From NCBI RefSeq assembly GCF_004299785.2, contig NZ_CP036246.2, positions 1,550,001 to 1,614,000 of the forward strand: a stretch of DNA of 64,000 nucleotides. Reading direction: 5' to 3'. This document shows positions 1 through 7,855 of this stretch, one piece after another. The position numbers were made by a program, and so were the translations under genes. Each line of letters opens with the position of its first letter. The first letter of the stretch is position 1. The notes under the pieces were generated by a model. That model was given only the letters and a program-made list of their open reading frames with translations, was not told the DNA's origin and did no database searches. Source of the DNA: Arcobacter porcinus (GTDB lineage Bacteria > Campylobacterota > Campylobacteria > Campylobacterales > Arcobacteraceae).

Positions 1-40
1 TTTGTAAGATTTTTGGGTGTTTTTATACAAAAAATATCAA

Positions 41-301
41 AAATGGACATTGCTAAATGCCCATTTCATCGATATATCATTTCGCATTTGCGATTTTTGT
101 ATCGCTTCCTATCTCTGTTTAATTTTTTAAACAGAGATGGAAGCTCCCACAAGCTGAAAATCAGAAATTAAAAAATAAAGTGCCACCTTTATTTACTTTT
201 GTTAAATGCTTTAGCATAACATTTAACAAAGTGCTTTTTAATTTGTGATTATATATTTATACATACAGTATCCTATAAAAATATAATGCCCTTTTAAGGG
301 C
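41..301. other. hairpin-rich non-coding stretch
   Basis: No convincing gene is seen in the first 387 bases, but they hold a dense row of inverted repeats. H1 is at 41-66 (6 bp, a mismatch, then 4 bp). H2 is at 70-104 (CGATA/TATCG around TCGC/GCGA). H3 is at 104-144, an 18-bp stem with one bulged T (GCTTCC then ATCTCTGTTTAA, loop TTTT). H4 is at 173-194 (8 bp), H5 at 198-230 (11 bp) and H6 at 288-301 (GCCCTT/AAGGGC). H3 has no T-run on either side, so it is not an ordinary terminator. H6 is a plausible terminator for the minus-strand genes that end at 388. The role of the rest is unknown; a structured RNA or a recombination or replication site is possible. Confidence 0.5.
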
Positions 302-387
302 TTATATTGTTATAAGACAGTTTTTAGTTAAAAGTTAGGTGTTTTCAAAAATACGATGAAGTAGGAATAGAAAATAGAAATAAAAAA

Positions 388-783
388 TTATTTATCTTTT
401 GATTCTTCAAATGATTTTTTTAAAATAGCCTGAACTTCAGGGCTATAAGATTCTAAACTTACTTTAAAATCCCCTTTTTTACTTTCTCTTAGTTTCGCAT
501 TGTAATCATCTCTATAACTTGCTACAATAAGGAAAATAACAACAAAAGGAATAAGAAAAACTTGTAAAGGAAAAAGAATATAAAATCCACTTTTTTCTGA
601 ATTTTTAGATTTATTAGGATTTGTGTTTATAGATTTTTGCCTTTTTCTCTTAATCCCTTTAACTGTATTATTAAATTCTTCATCTGTATAAATAACTTCT
701 CTCGGTTCACAATTCTCACAATAATTACTATTTCCCAATGAAAGATATATATATTTTTTACCACAACTTTTACAAATTGGCAT
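388..783 (-). CDS. zinc-ribbon membrane protein of unknown function
   Basis: This is an unrecognised 131-aa protein. The N-terminus carries two cysteine pairs (CKSC at about 4-7 and CENC at about 22-25), the pattern of a small zinc ribbon. A basic, low-complexity linker follows, then one hydrophobic membrane segment at about residues 68-89 and a charged tail rich in K, E and S. It is the last gene of a leftward run with the lipoprotein at 800-1402 (16 bp gap) and the 64-aa gene at 1418-1612, all downstream of an island integrase. A membrane-anchored zinc-ribbon sensor or assembly factor would fit, but no function can be assigned. Confidence 0.6.
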   Translation of the reverse strand: MPICKSCGKKYIYLSLGNSNYCENCEPREVIYTDEEFNNTVKGIKRKRQKSINTNPNKSKNSEKSGFYILFPLQVFLIPFVVIFLIVASYRDDYNAKLRESKKGDFKVSLESYSPEVQAILKKSFEESKDK

Positions 784-799
784 TTTTTAACCTTTTTTA

Positions 800-1402
800 C
801 TAATTATTGTTTTCTTGTTTTTCTTCTACTTTTTCAGTATTGTTTAAAGTAGGAGTTTGGTTTTCTATTGTTTGATTTTCTGTCGTTTCTTTAGTTTCCA
901 AAACTGGAAGAGTTGATGTTTCTTCACCTAGAATTTGTTGTATAGCTTGTGGGTGGCATTGATTTCTGTATACAGAATAATGCTTTACTCCTTTTTGCCA
1001 TACACGAGGCTTACTTAAAATATCTAAATTCAGCCTATGCATAGTTGTTTTATCATATATGAGCCCTCTTTTAGTATCGTTTAATTTTTTCCCTGAATAT
1101 TTTTTATCCATAGCGATTTTATGTAAATCTAGCATACAAGGACGCATAAAATCTAAATATTGCTGTTTTTGTTCATCTGTTAAACCGTTATATTGTTCTC
1201 TCATATCTGTTTCTTCTATTCCATTTATCGTAAAAACTCCAATAAGAGCTCCAACTCCCATAAAAACAGGGTTTCCTGATGTTAATAGATTTCCAGCAAA
1301 CGACCGAGAAGTTCTATCATTTAACCCACTTTCATGCTTTGAAGCACAACCACTAAACATCAATCCTAGCATTAACAATGCTACTAATAACAAACTTTTC
1401 AT
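800..1402 (-). CDS. predicted lipoprotein, island gene
   Basis: This 200-aa protein has a lipoprotein signal: a short hydrophobic N-terminus ending in a lipobox (LMFSGC, Cys at about 19), so it should be exported and lipidated. The body is soluble and shows no motif that I recognise. The last 40 or so residues are low-complexity and rich in T, N, Q and E (repeats of TENQT/IENQT), typical of a disordered tail. It lies 16 bp downstream of the 64-aa gene and 16 bp upstream of the zinc-ribbon gene, so the three are probably one transcript. Possible roles are surface exclusion or another envelope function of a mobile island; this is not demonstrated. Confidence 0.6.
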   Translation of the reverse strand: MKSLLLVALLMLGLMFSGCASKHESGLNDRTSRSFAGNLLTSGNPVFMGVGALIGVFTINGIEETDMREQYNGLTDEQKQQYLDFMRPCMLDLHKIAMDKKYSGKKLNDTKRGLIYDKTTMHRLNLDILSKPRVWQKGVKHYSVYRNQCHPQAIQQILGEETSTLPVLETKETTENQTIENQTPTLNNTEKVEEKQENNN

Positions 1403-1417
1403 TTCTCCCCTTTTTTA

Positions 1418-1612
1418 TCATATACTTTCAATAAAATTTCTCAAACTTATCTTTAATTCTGCTTTACTCTGAAAATCCATGTCTAAGTTTGGTCCACTCA
1501 TCCAACCATAAAAATCTTCTATTATTTCTGCTAAATATATATGATTATATTCATTAGTAAAAAAACCTCTTTCTGTCAAATACTCATTTATAGCTTGTGC
1601 TAATTCATCCAT
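1418..1612 (-). CDS. small acidic protein, island gene
   Basis: This 64-aa acidic protein is not recognised. It has no membrane segment and no cysteines; its sequence (AQAINEYLTERGF, then LAEIIEDFYGWMSG) reads as a short helical domain. It begins the leftward three-gene run and is divergent from the XRE regulator at 1708. The 95-bp gap between them contains a perfect 9-bp inverted repeat, so it is probably regulated by that protein. An ATG start at 1612 is preceded by AAAAGGATAAAA, a usable ribosome-binding site. It could be a small regulator or antitoxin-like partner, but nothing in the sequence proves this. Confidence 0.55.
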   Translation of the reverse strand: MDELAQAINEYLTERGFFTNEYNHIYLAEIIEDFYGWMSGPNLDMDFQSKAELKISLRNFIESI

Positions 1613-1631
1613 TTTTATCCTTTTTATTTAT

Positions 1632-1654
1632 GTTATATATGAATTATATATAAC
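1632..1654. promoter_or_regulatory. palindromic operator between divergent island genes
   Basis: GTTATATAT, a 5-bp spacer, then ATATATAAC forms a perfect 9-bp inverted repeat in the gap between the leftward 64-aa gene and the rightward XRE gene. Its position fits an autoregulatory site for the XRE protein controlling both promoters. The arms are AT-rich, so chance is not excluded. Confidence 0.5.
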
Positions 1655-1707
1655 TGATTGATAAAAACTGCTTAAATAATTATTATCTATAATATGGAGT
1701 TTTAATT

Positions 1708-1962
1708 ATGAAAAGTATTTTCCCTGATATTGACAAAAGTAAACTAGATGATTTTTATATTAAAATAGGGCAAAATGTAAAGAAAATTCGAAAAGAAAAA
1801 GGCTTGAGCCAATTGGAACTCGCAATTATGATTGGGCAAAAAAGCACTTCTTTTTACTCAAACTGTGAAAATTATAAAAACAAAGAGCATTTTAACCTTG
1901 AACATTTATTTTTAATTTCTGATGTTTTAGGTGTAGAAATAGAAGAATTTTTTAAAAATTAA
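1708..1962 (+). CDS. XRE-family transcriptional regulator
   Basis: This 84-aa protein is a single-domain DNA-binding regulator. Residues about 18-78 form a Cro/C1-type helix-turn-helix (IRKEKGLSQLELAIMIG, then the recognition helix region around STSFYSNCEN), followed by the usual hydrophobic final helix LFLISDVLGVEIEEFF. It has no sensor or peptidase domain, so it resembles compact phage or restriction-control (C protein) regulators. It sits between an integrase and a divergent small-gene run, and a palindrome at 1632-1654 lies upstream. It probably represses its own promoter and the leftward operon of the island. Confidence 0.85.
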   Translation: MKSIFPDIDKSKLDDFYIKIGQNVKKIRKEKGLSQLELAIMIGQKSTSFYSNCENYKNKEHFNLEHLFLISDVLGVEIEEFFKN

Positions 1963-2005
1963 TATTACTTTATATCTTGATAATATAATTCTTCAACTGT
2001 AATTT

Positions 2006-2036
2006 TCCATTGCCTATACTTTATATAGACAATGGA
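2006..2036. terminator. bidirectional terminator
   Basis: TCCATTG/CAATGGA and CTATA/TATAG pair around one mismatch with a 5-nt loop, followed on the plus strand by GTTTTAT. It lies between the convergent XRE gene (end 1962) and integrase (end 2046) and probably ends both transcripts. Confidence 0.65.
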
Positions 2037-2045
2037 GTTTTATAT

Positions 2046-4022
2046 TTATATATCAAGTTCTCTCAAAATTTGAAAGTTATATTTTGTATTCATTCTTTCT
2101 TTTAAAATAGCATATCCCTCTTCTATTCCAAAATCTAAATTTTCAATTAATTCTTTTGCTCTTAGAATTTCGATTGGTTCTCTGAAATAGTGATGAATAG
2201 TTATATCTTTGTGTAGGTCTTTGGTTGTATGTCCTATTAACTGTTTTAATTGTAAAAGCTTATTTGTATTATCATTTTCTCCATTCAAAAATTTACCTAC
2301 AAAATATGCTCTTAAATCATGAAATGCTGGGAGTTTATAATCTTCATATATATCAGCATAATTATTTTTTATATATGTTTTTACATCTTTATTAAAAGAG
2401 AGTGGAAAATCTTTTCTATCTCCATCTTTATTTATTTTTAAATCAAAGATAAAATCTGCTTTATTATCTATCCTATCTTGGACAAAATTTAAAAATCCCA
2501 AATCTATCAAAAAATTAGTTATTGGAATGGTTCGGCTTGAGTGTTCATTTTTTAGGCTTTGCTTTTCTTTATCTGTAATTCTAAGAGTTAAAGAGTGTAT
2601 AAGTTCATCATTTACAATACTCTTTTTAAAATCTTTAACCCTAATTTGTGCTAGTTCTCCACCTCTAGCACCCGTAAAAATTGCTAAAATAACACTCCAA
2701 AAGATGTGAGGCGAAGCTTTAGTATGTCTTGTAAAATTTCGTTCAGCTTGTCCTCTGTCATTTTCTTCTTTTTTATATCTATCTTTTAAAAAGTTATTTA
2801 AAATTTCAGATGATAGATATGTTTTTTTATTTTTATCTGTTAAAATTTGGGCTTCAAGTGTTAAATCTTTATATTCAACACTTAATTTATCCCATAACTC
2901 TAAGTTTAATTTTCCGTATTTTTCAGGGTCATAAAGTTTTATATCTTTTAAAAACCTTTTTATTGTTTTTATCTTTCCTTGTAAGCCTGATAAAATGGGT
3001 TTTTTGTATTTTTCAACATCATTTTTTGTAAAATTTATAATATAAATCATTCCCTTTTCTCGCCAATTTGTCAAATCTTGATGTTGAACAACTGGAATTT
3101 GTGTATATAATTTTTTTAAAGCTTCTATATCTTCTAATCTACAATCCATAATTTTTCGTTTTGGAACTCCAAACTTTTCATCTCCTAACATCAAAGAGCA
3201 AAACTGTTGTAAATCTGTTCTATTTCCCCGTATGCTATTTACTTGTGTTTTTTGATTTTTGTAAGATAAAAATTTTTCTATTAAAAAATCCCAGTTATCT
3301 TCATCATTTTTTGGATATATAATATTTCTAAGTTGTGGATATTGAGTGATAAAATCTTCTATACTTCCAAGATTTGCTGAACTCTCTTTTTTACCCATTA
3401 ATTTTTGGTATTTTTTAATATCTGCTCTTATTACTTCTATCTCTTTTTTAACTAAATTTTCGGCAAAAAGAGGCAACATATCATCAGTGATTTTTTCAAT
3501 TTCATCAGGTTTTATAATATCTTGTCTTTTTAAAATATCATCAGCTTTTTTCCTATAAAGCCCTATATTATCTTTATTAAAAGCTTCTTCTAATTCTGAT
3601 AATTCTTTTTTTAAAGCTGTTTCAGTATGTCCACCAAACTTAACTCCTAAATCATCATAATAAGCCAAAGCTTCATATCTTTTATTTTCAATATCTGCTC
3701 TACGGCTTCCCATGTCTTTTATATAGTGATTATCTTGATTTAAAGCTTCATTTTCATATCTTTGTAATAGACCTATTACATACTCGTTCAACTCTTTCAA
3801 AGTTAAGTTCTCCCTAGTTAAAAATAACAGTTCTATTTTATTATCTATGTAAGATATTATAAAAAAAAGTGAACTATTGAATAAGTGCTTATAATAACCT
3901 TTTTTTGATAATAATTTCATAAGTGAAATTCTGAATATTGGAGTTTTTTTATTTAGCTCATATGGTATCTTTTTTCTAAAATACCACACCCCGTTTTTTT
4001 GAAAGCAAGATTTAGTTTTCAA
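2046..4022 (-). CDS. tyrosine recombinase / integrase (DUF6538-type N-terminus)
   Basis: This 658-aa site-specific recombinase probably excises and integrates the island on its left. The N-terminus has the FxKNGVWYFRKKIP pattern of the DUF6538 integrases. The C-terminal catalytic domain shows the conserved Arg in TGARGGELAQIRV (about 452), HDLR (about 568), the LIGH histidine, and the nucleophile Tyr in HHYF (about 611), so it looks intact. The start is TTG at 4022, preceded by AAGGA with 7-nt spacing; the next Met is residue 35, after the family N-terminus, so TTG is preferred. The long middle region (about 150-420) is probably the arm- and core-binding part. No tRNA gene lies at this border. 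Confidence 0.9.
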   Translation of the reverse strand: MKTKSCFQKNGVWYFRKKIPYELNKKTPIFRISLMKLLSKKGYYKHLFNSSLFFIISYIDNKIELLFLTRENLTLKELNEYVIGLLQRYENEALNQDNHYIKDMGSRRADIENKRYEALAYYDDLGVKFGGHTETALKKELSELEEAFNKDNIGLYRKKADDILKRQDIIKPDEIEKITDDMLPLFAENLVKKEIEVIRADIKKYQKLMGKKESSANLGSIEDFITQYPQLRNIIYPKNDEDNWDFLIEKFLSYKNQKTQVNSIRGNRTDLQQFCSLMLGDEKFGVPKRKIMDCRLEDIEALKKLYTQIPVVQHQDLTNWREKGMIYIINFTKNDVEKYKKPILSGLQGKIKTIKRFLKDIKLYDPEKYGKLNLELWDKLSVEYKDLTLEAQILTDKNKKTYLSSEILNNFLKDRYKKEENDRGQAERNFTRHTKASPHIFWSVILAIFTGARGGELAQIRVKDFKKSIVNDELIHSLTLRITDKEKQSLKNEHSSRTIPITNFLIDLGFLNFVQDRIDNKADFIFDLKINKDGDRKDFPLSFNKDVKTYIKNNYADIYEDYKLPAFHDLRAYFVGKFLNGENDNTNKLLQLKQLIGHTTKDLHKDITIHHYFREPIEILRAKELIENLDFGIEEGYAILKERMNTKYNFQILRELDI

Positions 4023-4060
4023 TTTTTAATCCTTTTTTTTAATTAAAGATTGAAAAATTA

Positions 4061-4112
4061 GTATCCCAAATTTAAGCCACTTTTAAAATAAAGTATCCCT
4101 TTTTGGTATCCC
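4061..4112 (+). repeat. GTATCCC direct repeats beside the integrase
   Basis: GTATCCC occurs at 4061, 4093 and 4106, and the first and third are extended to GTATCCCAAAT. The cluster lies within 90 bp of the integrase start, where arm-type binding sites or an attachment site are expected. The second att end is outside the window, so this is a candidate only. Confidence 0.4.
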
Positions 4113-4242
4113 AAATCAGGGATGGGTGTTTACAAATGTAGTTCAAAGCTCTATTTTATCGGTTATTCCTCATTTTTTGCTGAACACTCCCCAAAAACAA
4201 CCTGCACAAAAATATGCTTTTTTAATACTCATTTATTTCCTT

Positions 4243-4851
4243 TTATTTTATAGCTTTAAAACTATAACAAGAGTCTTCTATTCCATAATCACAAGCTTTT
4301 TTGAAAAACTCTTTTGCTTTTACTAAATCTTGTTTTACTCCATCAGCATTTTCATACATAAATCCAAGATTATAACAAGATAAAGCAACTCCATCTTCAC
4401 AAGCTTTTATAAAGAGTTCTCTTGCTTTAGAAAAATCTTGTTCAACTCCTTGTCCTGTTGCATACATAGTTCCTAAATTATGACATCCTAAAATGTTTTC
4501 TCCATCACAAGCTTTTTTATAATAGTTTAAAGCTTCTTTATAATCTTGCTCCACTCCTGTTCCATTTTCATAAATAACTCCTAAATTATGACATCCTGAA
4601 AAATTATTACTATAACAAGCTTGTTTATGAAGTTCCACAGCTTTTAAATAATTTTGCTCTACTCCTTCACCATTTTCATACATAACTCCAAGGTTATAAC
4701 ATCCTAAACTTTTACCATCATTACAAGCTTTATTAAATAGCTCTGATGCTAATTCATAATCTGCTTTTACATAAGCTTCTGCTCCATTATAAACATCATC
4801 TGAAAACAACAATACAAACATTCCAAATAAAAATACAAATACTTTTTTCAT
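4243..4851 (-). CDS. exported Sel1-repeat protein (Hcp-like)
   Basis: This 202-aa protein has a signal peptide (MKKVFVFLFGMFVLLFS) followed by about five Sel1-like repeats of 36 residues, each of the form KACxxGxxxGCxNLGxMYENGxGVEQDxxKA. Each repeat carries a pair of cysteines spaced as in the Helicobacter cysteine-rich proteins (Hcp), which form disulfide-clamped helical hairpins in the periplasm or outside the cell. Such proteins are scaffolds for protein binding; the partner here is unknown. It begins a leftward run of small genes (DUF2798, msrB, FAA hydrolase lie to its right on the same strand) and borders the integrase, so it is the first chromosomal gene next to the island or the last island gene. 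Confidence 0.85.
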   Translation of the reverse strand: MKKVFVFLFGMFVLLFSDDVYNGAEAYVKADYELASELFNKACNDGKSLGCYNLGVMYENGEGVEQNYLKAVELHKQACYSNNFSGCHNLGVIYENGTGVEQDYKEALNYYKKACDGENILGCHNLGTMYATGQGVEQDFSKARELFIKACEDGVALSCYNLGFMYENADGVKQDLVKAKEFFKKACDYGIEDSCYSFKAIK

Positions 4852-4863
4852 CTTTTACCTTTT

Positions 4864-5091
4864 TTAACTTTGTTTTACAATAATATTTACAATTTTTCTA
4901 ACTCTAGGGGCAACAAAAGCAATTATAGGAATAGCACAAAAAGCTGCTTTATAAAAAGCTTCCATCCATCTAAAAAAGAAATTATCCACAAATCCTAAGT
5001 TTATAAAAGTAATTATAAAACTCATAATACAGCTCATAACTGTTCCCATAATAAGTGCAAATACATATTTATCATATTTTTTATCTATCAT
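4864..5091 (-). CDS. DUF2798 membrane protein
   Basis: This 75-aa protein has two transmembrane helices and matches the DUF2798 pattern: a first helix containing MSCIMSFIITFINLGF, then FFRWMEAFYKAAFCAIPIIAFVAPRVRKIV. Members are small inner-membrane proteins of unknown function in proteobacteria. It is 12 bp upstream of the Sel1 gene and 13 bp downstream of msrB on the same strand, so the three are probably co-transcribed. The length equals the family norm. Confidence 0.75.
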   Translation of the reverse strand: MIDKKYDKYVFALIMGTVMSCIMSFIITFINLGFVDNFFFRWMEAFYKAAFCAIPIIAFVAPRVRKIVNIIVKQS

Positions 5092-5104
5092 TTAAAATCC
5101 TAAA

Positions 5105-5464
5105 TTAATTTTTTATAAATTTTAGTGATATTGAGTTTACACAATGTCTTATATTTTTTGAAGTAAATCCTTCATTTTCAAAAATATGTCCTAAATGTCC
5201 ATTACAATTTGAACAAACAATCTCAACTCTTCTACCATCAATATCAGGAACTCTTTTAATAGCTCCTTTTATCTCATCATCAAAACTTGGCCATCCACAA
5301 GCTGATTTAAACTTATCTTCACTTTTATAAAGTTCTGCTTCACACTTTTTACAAATATATAAACCATCTTCATAAAAATCATTATATATTCCTGTAAAGG
5401 CTCTTTCAGTTCCTTTTTCTTCTATTACATATCTCTCTTTTTCATTTAATTCATTATATTTCAT
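5105..5464 (-). CDS. msrB: peptide-methionine (R)-S-oxide reductase
   Basis: This enzyme reduces methionine-R-sulfoxide in oxidised proteins using thioredoxin. The 119-aa sequence has all MsrB marks: CKKC and CSNC zinc-binding pairs, CGWPSF, GHLGHIF and the catalytic Cys in RHCVNS near the C-terminus. It lacks a signal peptide and so acts in the cytoplasm. It is 9 bp downstream of the FAA hydrolase gene on the same strand. No msrA is visible in the window. Confidence 0.95.
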   Translation of the reverse strand: MKYNELNEKERYVIEEKGTERAFTGIYNDFYEDGLYICKKCEAELYKSEDKFKSACGWPSFDDEIKGAIKRVPDIDGRRVEIVCSNCNGHLGHIFENEGFTSKNIRHCVNSISLKFIKN

Positions 5465-5473
5465 ATCTTTTTC

Positions 5474-6088
5474 TTAACTTACAACAAACTCTTGTTTTAA
5501 TATAACTTTATTTTCATATAGAATTTTTCCTAAAAAAACATCACCTTTTATAAGTTTTCCAACACCTTTTGGAGTTCCACTCATTAAAATATCTCCATCT
5601 TCAAAACTTGAAAATGTTTTAAACTCTTTTATAATATCTTTTGGCTTGTGTATCATCATTGAATAATCTGCTTTTTGCTTTAATTCATTATTTATATATA
5701 ATTCAATTCCTAATTTTGAAATATCATCTTTAAACTCTATAAAATCTGAAAAAACAGCAGATGCATCAAAAGATTTTGCTCTTTCCCAAGGAAGTCCTTT
5801 ATTTTTTAACTCTGTTTGAATATCTCTTAAAGTTAAATCTAAACCAAAAGCAAGTCCAACTATTTTATCTTTTTCTATTAAAAATGATATTTCTGCTTCA
5901 TAATGACAAGAACTATCTATATTTGGTATAGATAATTTATCTGTAATGGAAGAGTTTGCTTTCATAAAAAAAACCATAGAAGATGGTAATTCATTGTTTA
6001 ATTCTTTTATATGTTCTATATAATTTCTTCCTATACAAACAAGCTTTGAAGGAGTAACTTCTATTTTATTAAATATTATCTTATTCAC
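5474..6088 (-). CDS. fumarylacetoacetate hydrolase family protein
   Basis: This 204-aa protein belongs to the short FAH family (YcgM type, acylpyruvases and oxaloacetate decarboxylases), which cleave or decarboxylate acyl-pyruvate compounds with a divalent metal. It shows CIGRNYIEHIKEL, HYEAEISFLI (metal-binding glutamates), the AFGLDLTLRDIQ helix and MSGTPKGVG near the end. The start is GTG at 6088, preceded by GAGG with 6-nt spacing; there is no better ATG in frame. The substrate cannot be predicted. It is first in the msrB/DUF2798/Sel1 run. Confidence 0.85.
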   Translation of the reverse strand: MNKIIFNKIEVTPSKLVCIGRNYIEHIKELNNELPSSMVFFMKANSSITDKLSIPNIDSSCHYEAEISFLIEKDKIVGLAFGLDLTLRDIQTELKNKGLPWERAKSFDASAVFSDFIEFKDDISKLGIELYINNELKQKADYSMMIHKPKDIIKEFKTFSSFEDGDILMSGTPKGVGKLIKGDVFLGKILYENKVILKQEFVVS

Positions 6089-6214
6089 TATAAACCTCTA
6101 TTCCTTAAAAAGTGTATTGTAACATATTGAAACTGCTATTTTAAACTTAGAATAGTTCCAAAAATAGTATGATATTAACTTCAAAATTAATTTAATAGAT
6201 TTTAAGGAGATAAT

Positions 6215-6559
6215 ATGCAAAAAGAGAATTTGCTATTGGTTTGGACAAATGGAGATATTGAGGTTGCAAATAATTTTCCTCTTTTATATTCAAGTGTTGT
6301 TTTAGATAGAAATTATTGGAAAACTGCTCACTTAATGTTATGGGGTCCTTCTATTTTACTTGTAAAAAATCATAATTTTATAAAAGAGAAAATAATACAT
6401 ATTTTATCAACTGGTGTAAAAATGAGTGCTTGTATAGTTTGTGTTGATGATTATGGTGCTAAAGAAGAGTTAGAAAAACTTGGAATTGAAATTACTCATA
6501 CAGGAGAGCTTTTAACAAATGCTTTAAAAGACCCTAGTTTTTCTGTTTTAACTATTTGA
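6215..6559 (+). CDS. DsrE-family cytoplasmic protein
   Basis: This 114-aa protein resembles the DsrE/DsrF-like family: NLLLVWTNGD opening strand, LMLWGPSILLV, a C-x2-C-x-D segment (CIVCVDDYGA) and a final GELLTNALKD. The family includes sulfur-relay proteins such as TusBCD and DsrEFH, but many single-domain members have no known role. There is no signal peptide. It is a lone rightward gene between two leftward ones, preceded by AAGGAGATAAT as a strong ribosome-binding site. Confidence 0.7.
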   Translation: MQKENLLLVWTNGDIEVANNFPLLYSSVVLDRNYWKTAHLMLWGPSILLVKNHNFIKEKIIHILSTGVKMSACIVCVDDYGAKEELEKLGIEITHTGELLTNALKDPSFSVLTI

Positions 6560-6580
6560 TTTTATAAAGAAGAGATATTT

Positions 6581-7855
6581 TTAGCTCTTCTTTTCTAAAC
6601 TATATATAGCTTTTACCATAGTTTTACATATTTTTTTAAGCTCTTTTTCTTTGATTGTATAAGATACAATAGAGTAAAAAAGTTTTCCAAAAGGACGAAT
6701 CCAAATACCATTTTGTACACAAAAATCTTGAAGTTTAGCTGCATAAATATTATCTTTTAATTCAACAACTCCGATACTTCCAATAACTCGCACATCTTTT
6801 ACAAAATTATTATCTTTTAAAACTTCTAACTCTTCTTTAAATATTTTCTCTATTTTTTTAACTCTTTTTTCCCAATTTATCTTAGTAAAAGCTTTTATAG
6901 CAGCATTTGCAACACTACATGCAAGTGGATTTGCCATAAATGTTGGTCCATGCATTAGAACTCCAATTGAACTATTTGAAATTGTATCACTTATCTCTTT
7001 TTTTGTAAGCATTGCAGCCATTGTCAAAGTTCCACCTGTTAATGCTTTTCCAATAGTTAAAATATCTGGTCTAATATCTGTATGCATAAATGCAAACAAT
7101 TTCCCAGTATGTCCAAATCCTGTTGCAACTTCATCAAAAATCAATAAAACACCATATTTCTCACAAAGTTTTTTTGCTTCATTTAAATATTTTGGATTAT
7201 ATATTCTCATTCCACCAGCACCTTGAACAACAGGCTCTACAATAAAAGCAGCTACTTGTTCATGATATTTTTCTAGCTTATTTTCTAAATCTTTTATAGC
7301 AAAAGAATAATCTGCTTCAAAACCTAAATTTGGAGTTTCTACAAAGATATTTTGACTTAAATAATCTCCATAAAGTGAATGCATAGAATTTTCTGGATCA
7401 CAAACACTCATTGCTCCTAAAGTATCTCCATGATACGAGTTTTTTAAAGCAATAAATTTTGTTTTCTCTTTTCCTTTTGACTTTTGATATAAAATAGCTG
7501 TTTTTAGTGCAACTTCAACTGATACTGAACCACTATCACACAAAAATAGAGATGGATATCCTGTCATTTTTACTAAACTCTTTGCAAGTTTTACTGCTGG
7601 TTTATGAGTTAATCCTCCAAACATAACATGAGGCATAATTTTTGCTTGTTTTTTTATAGATTTATATATATCTTTATTGTTATATCCTAAAATTGCACTC
7701 CACCAAGAGCTCATTGAATCTATTAAAACTCTTCCATCTTCTAAATATATTTTGCAGTTTTTTGTCTTTTTCACAGCCAAGATTGGTGTTTTTGTTGGCA
7801 AAGAGTTATATGGATGCCATATATGTTTTTTATCAATTTCTAAAATATTTTTCAT
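6581..7855 (-). CDS. bioA: adenosylmethionine-8-amino-7-oxononanoate aminotransferase
   Basis: BioA transfers the amino group of S-adenosylmethionine to KAPA to give DAPA in biotin synthesis. The 424-aa class III aminotransferase has IDSMSSWWSAILGY (BioA-specific), the FDEVATGFGHTGK motif for PLP binding, the Schiff-base lysine in TIGKALTGG (about 270), and MHGPTFMANPLACSVANA. Its ATG overlaps the stop of the upstream sensor kinase (ATGA at 7852-7855), indicating translational coupling. The other bio genes are not in the window. Confidence 0.95.
   Translation of the reverse strand: MKNILEIDKKHIWHPYNSLPTKTPILAVKKTKNCKIYLEDGRVLIDSMSSWWSAILGYNNKDIYKSIKKQAKIMPHVMFGGLTHKPAVKLAKSLVKMTGYPSLFLCDSGSVSVEVALKTAILYQKSKGKEKTKFIALKNSYHGDTLGAMSVCDPENSMHSLYGDYLSQNIFVETPNLGFEADYSFAIKDLENKLEKYHEQVAAFIVEPVVQGAGGMRIYNPKYLNEAKKLCEKYGVLLIFDEVATGFGHTGKLFAFMHTDIRPDILTIGKALTGGTLTMAAMLTKKEISDTISNSSIGVLMHGPTFMANPLACSVANAAIKAFTKINWEKRVKKIEKIFKEELEVLKDNNFVKDVRVIGSIGVVELKDNIYAAKLQDFCVQNGIWIRPFGKLFYSIVSYTIKEKELKKICKTMVKAIYSLEKKS

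Noticed and set aside
198-230. attC-like integron site (GTTAAAT/ATTTAAC)
   Set aside because: The arms have the opposite order to attC (GTTRRRY must be last, RYYYAAC first), and no integron integrase or cassette array is seen.
13-4140. GGGTGTTT at 16-23 and at 4125-4132 as island attachment sites
   Set aside because: Identity is only 8 bp plus a loose ACAAA, too short in an AT-rich genome, and the island seems to continue beyond the left window edge.
4126-4326. Small rightward open frame between the integrase and Sel1 gene
   Set aside because: It overlaps the end of the Sel1 gene in antisense, has no ribosome-binding site and is hydrophobic only because of AT-rich codons.
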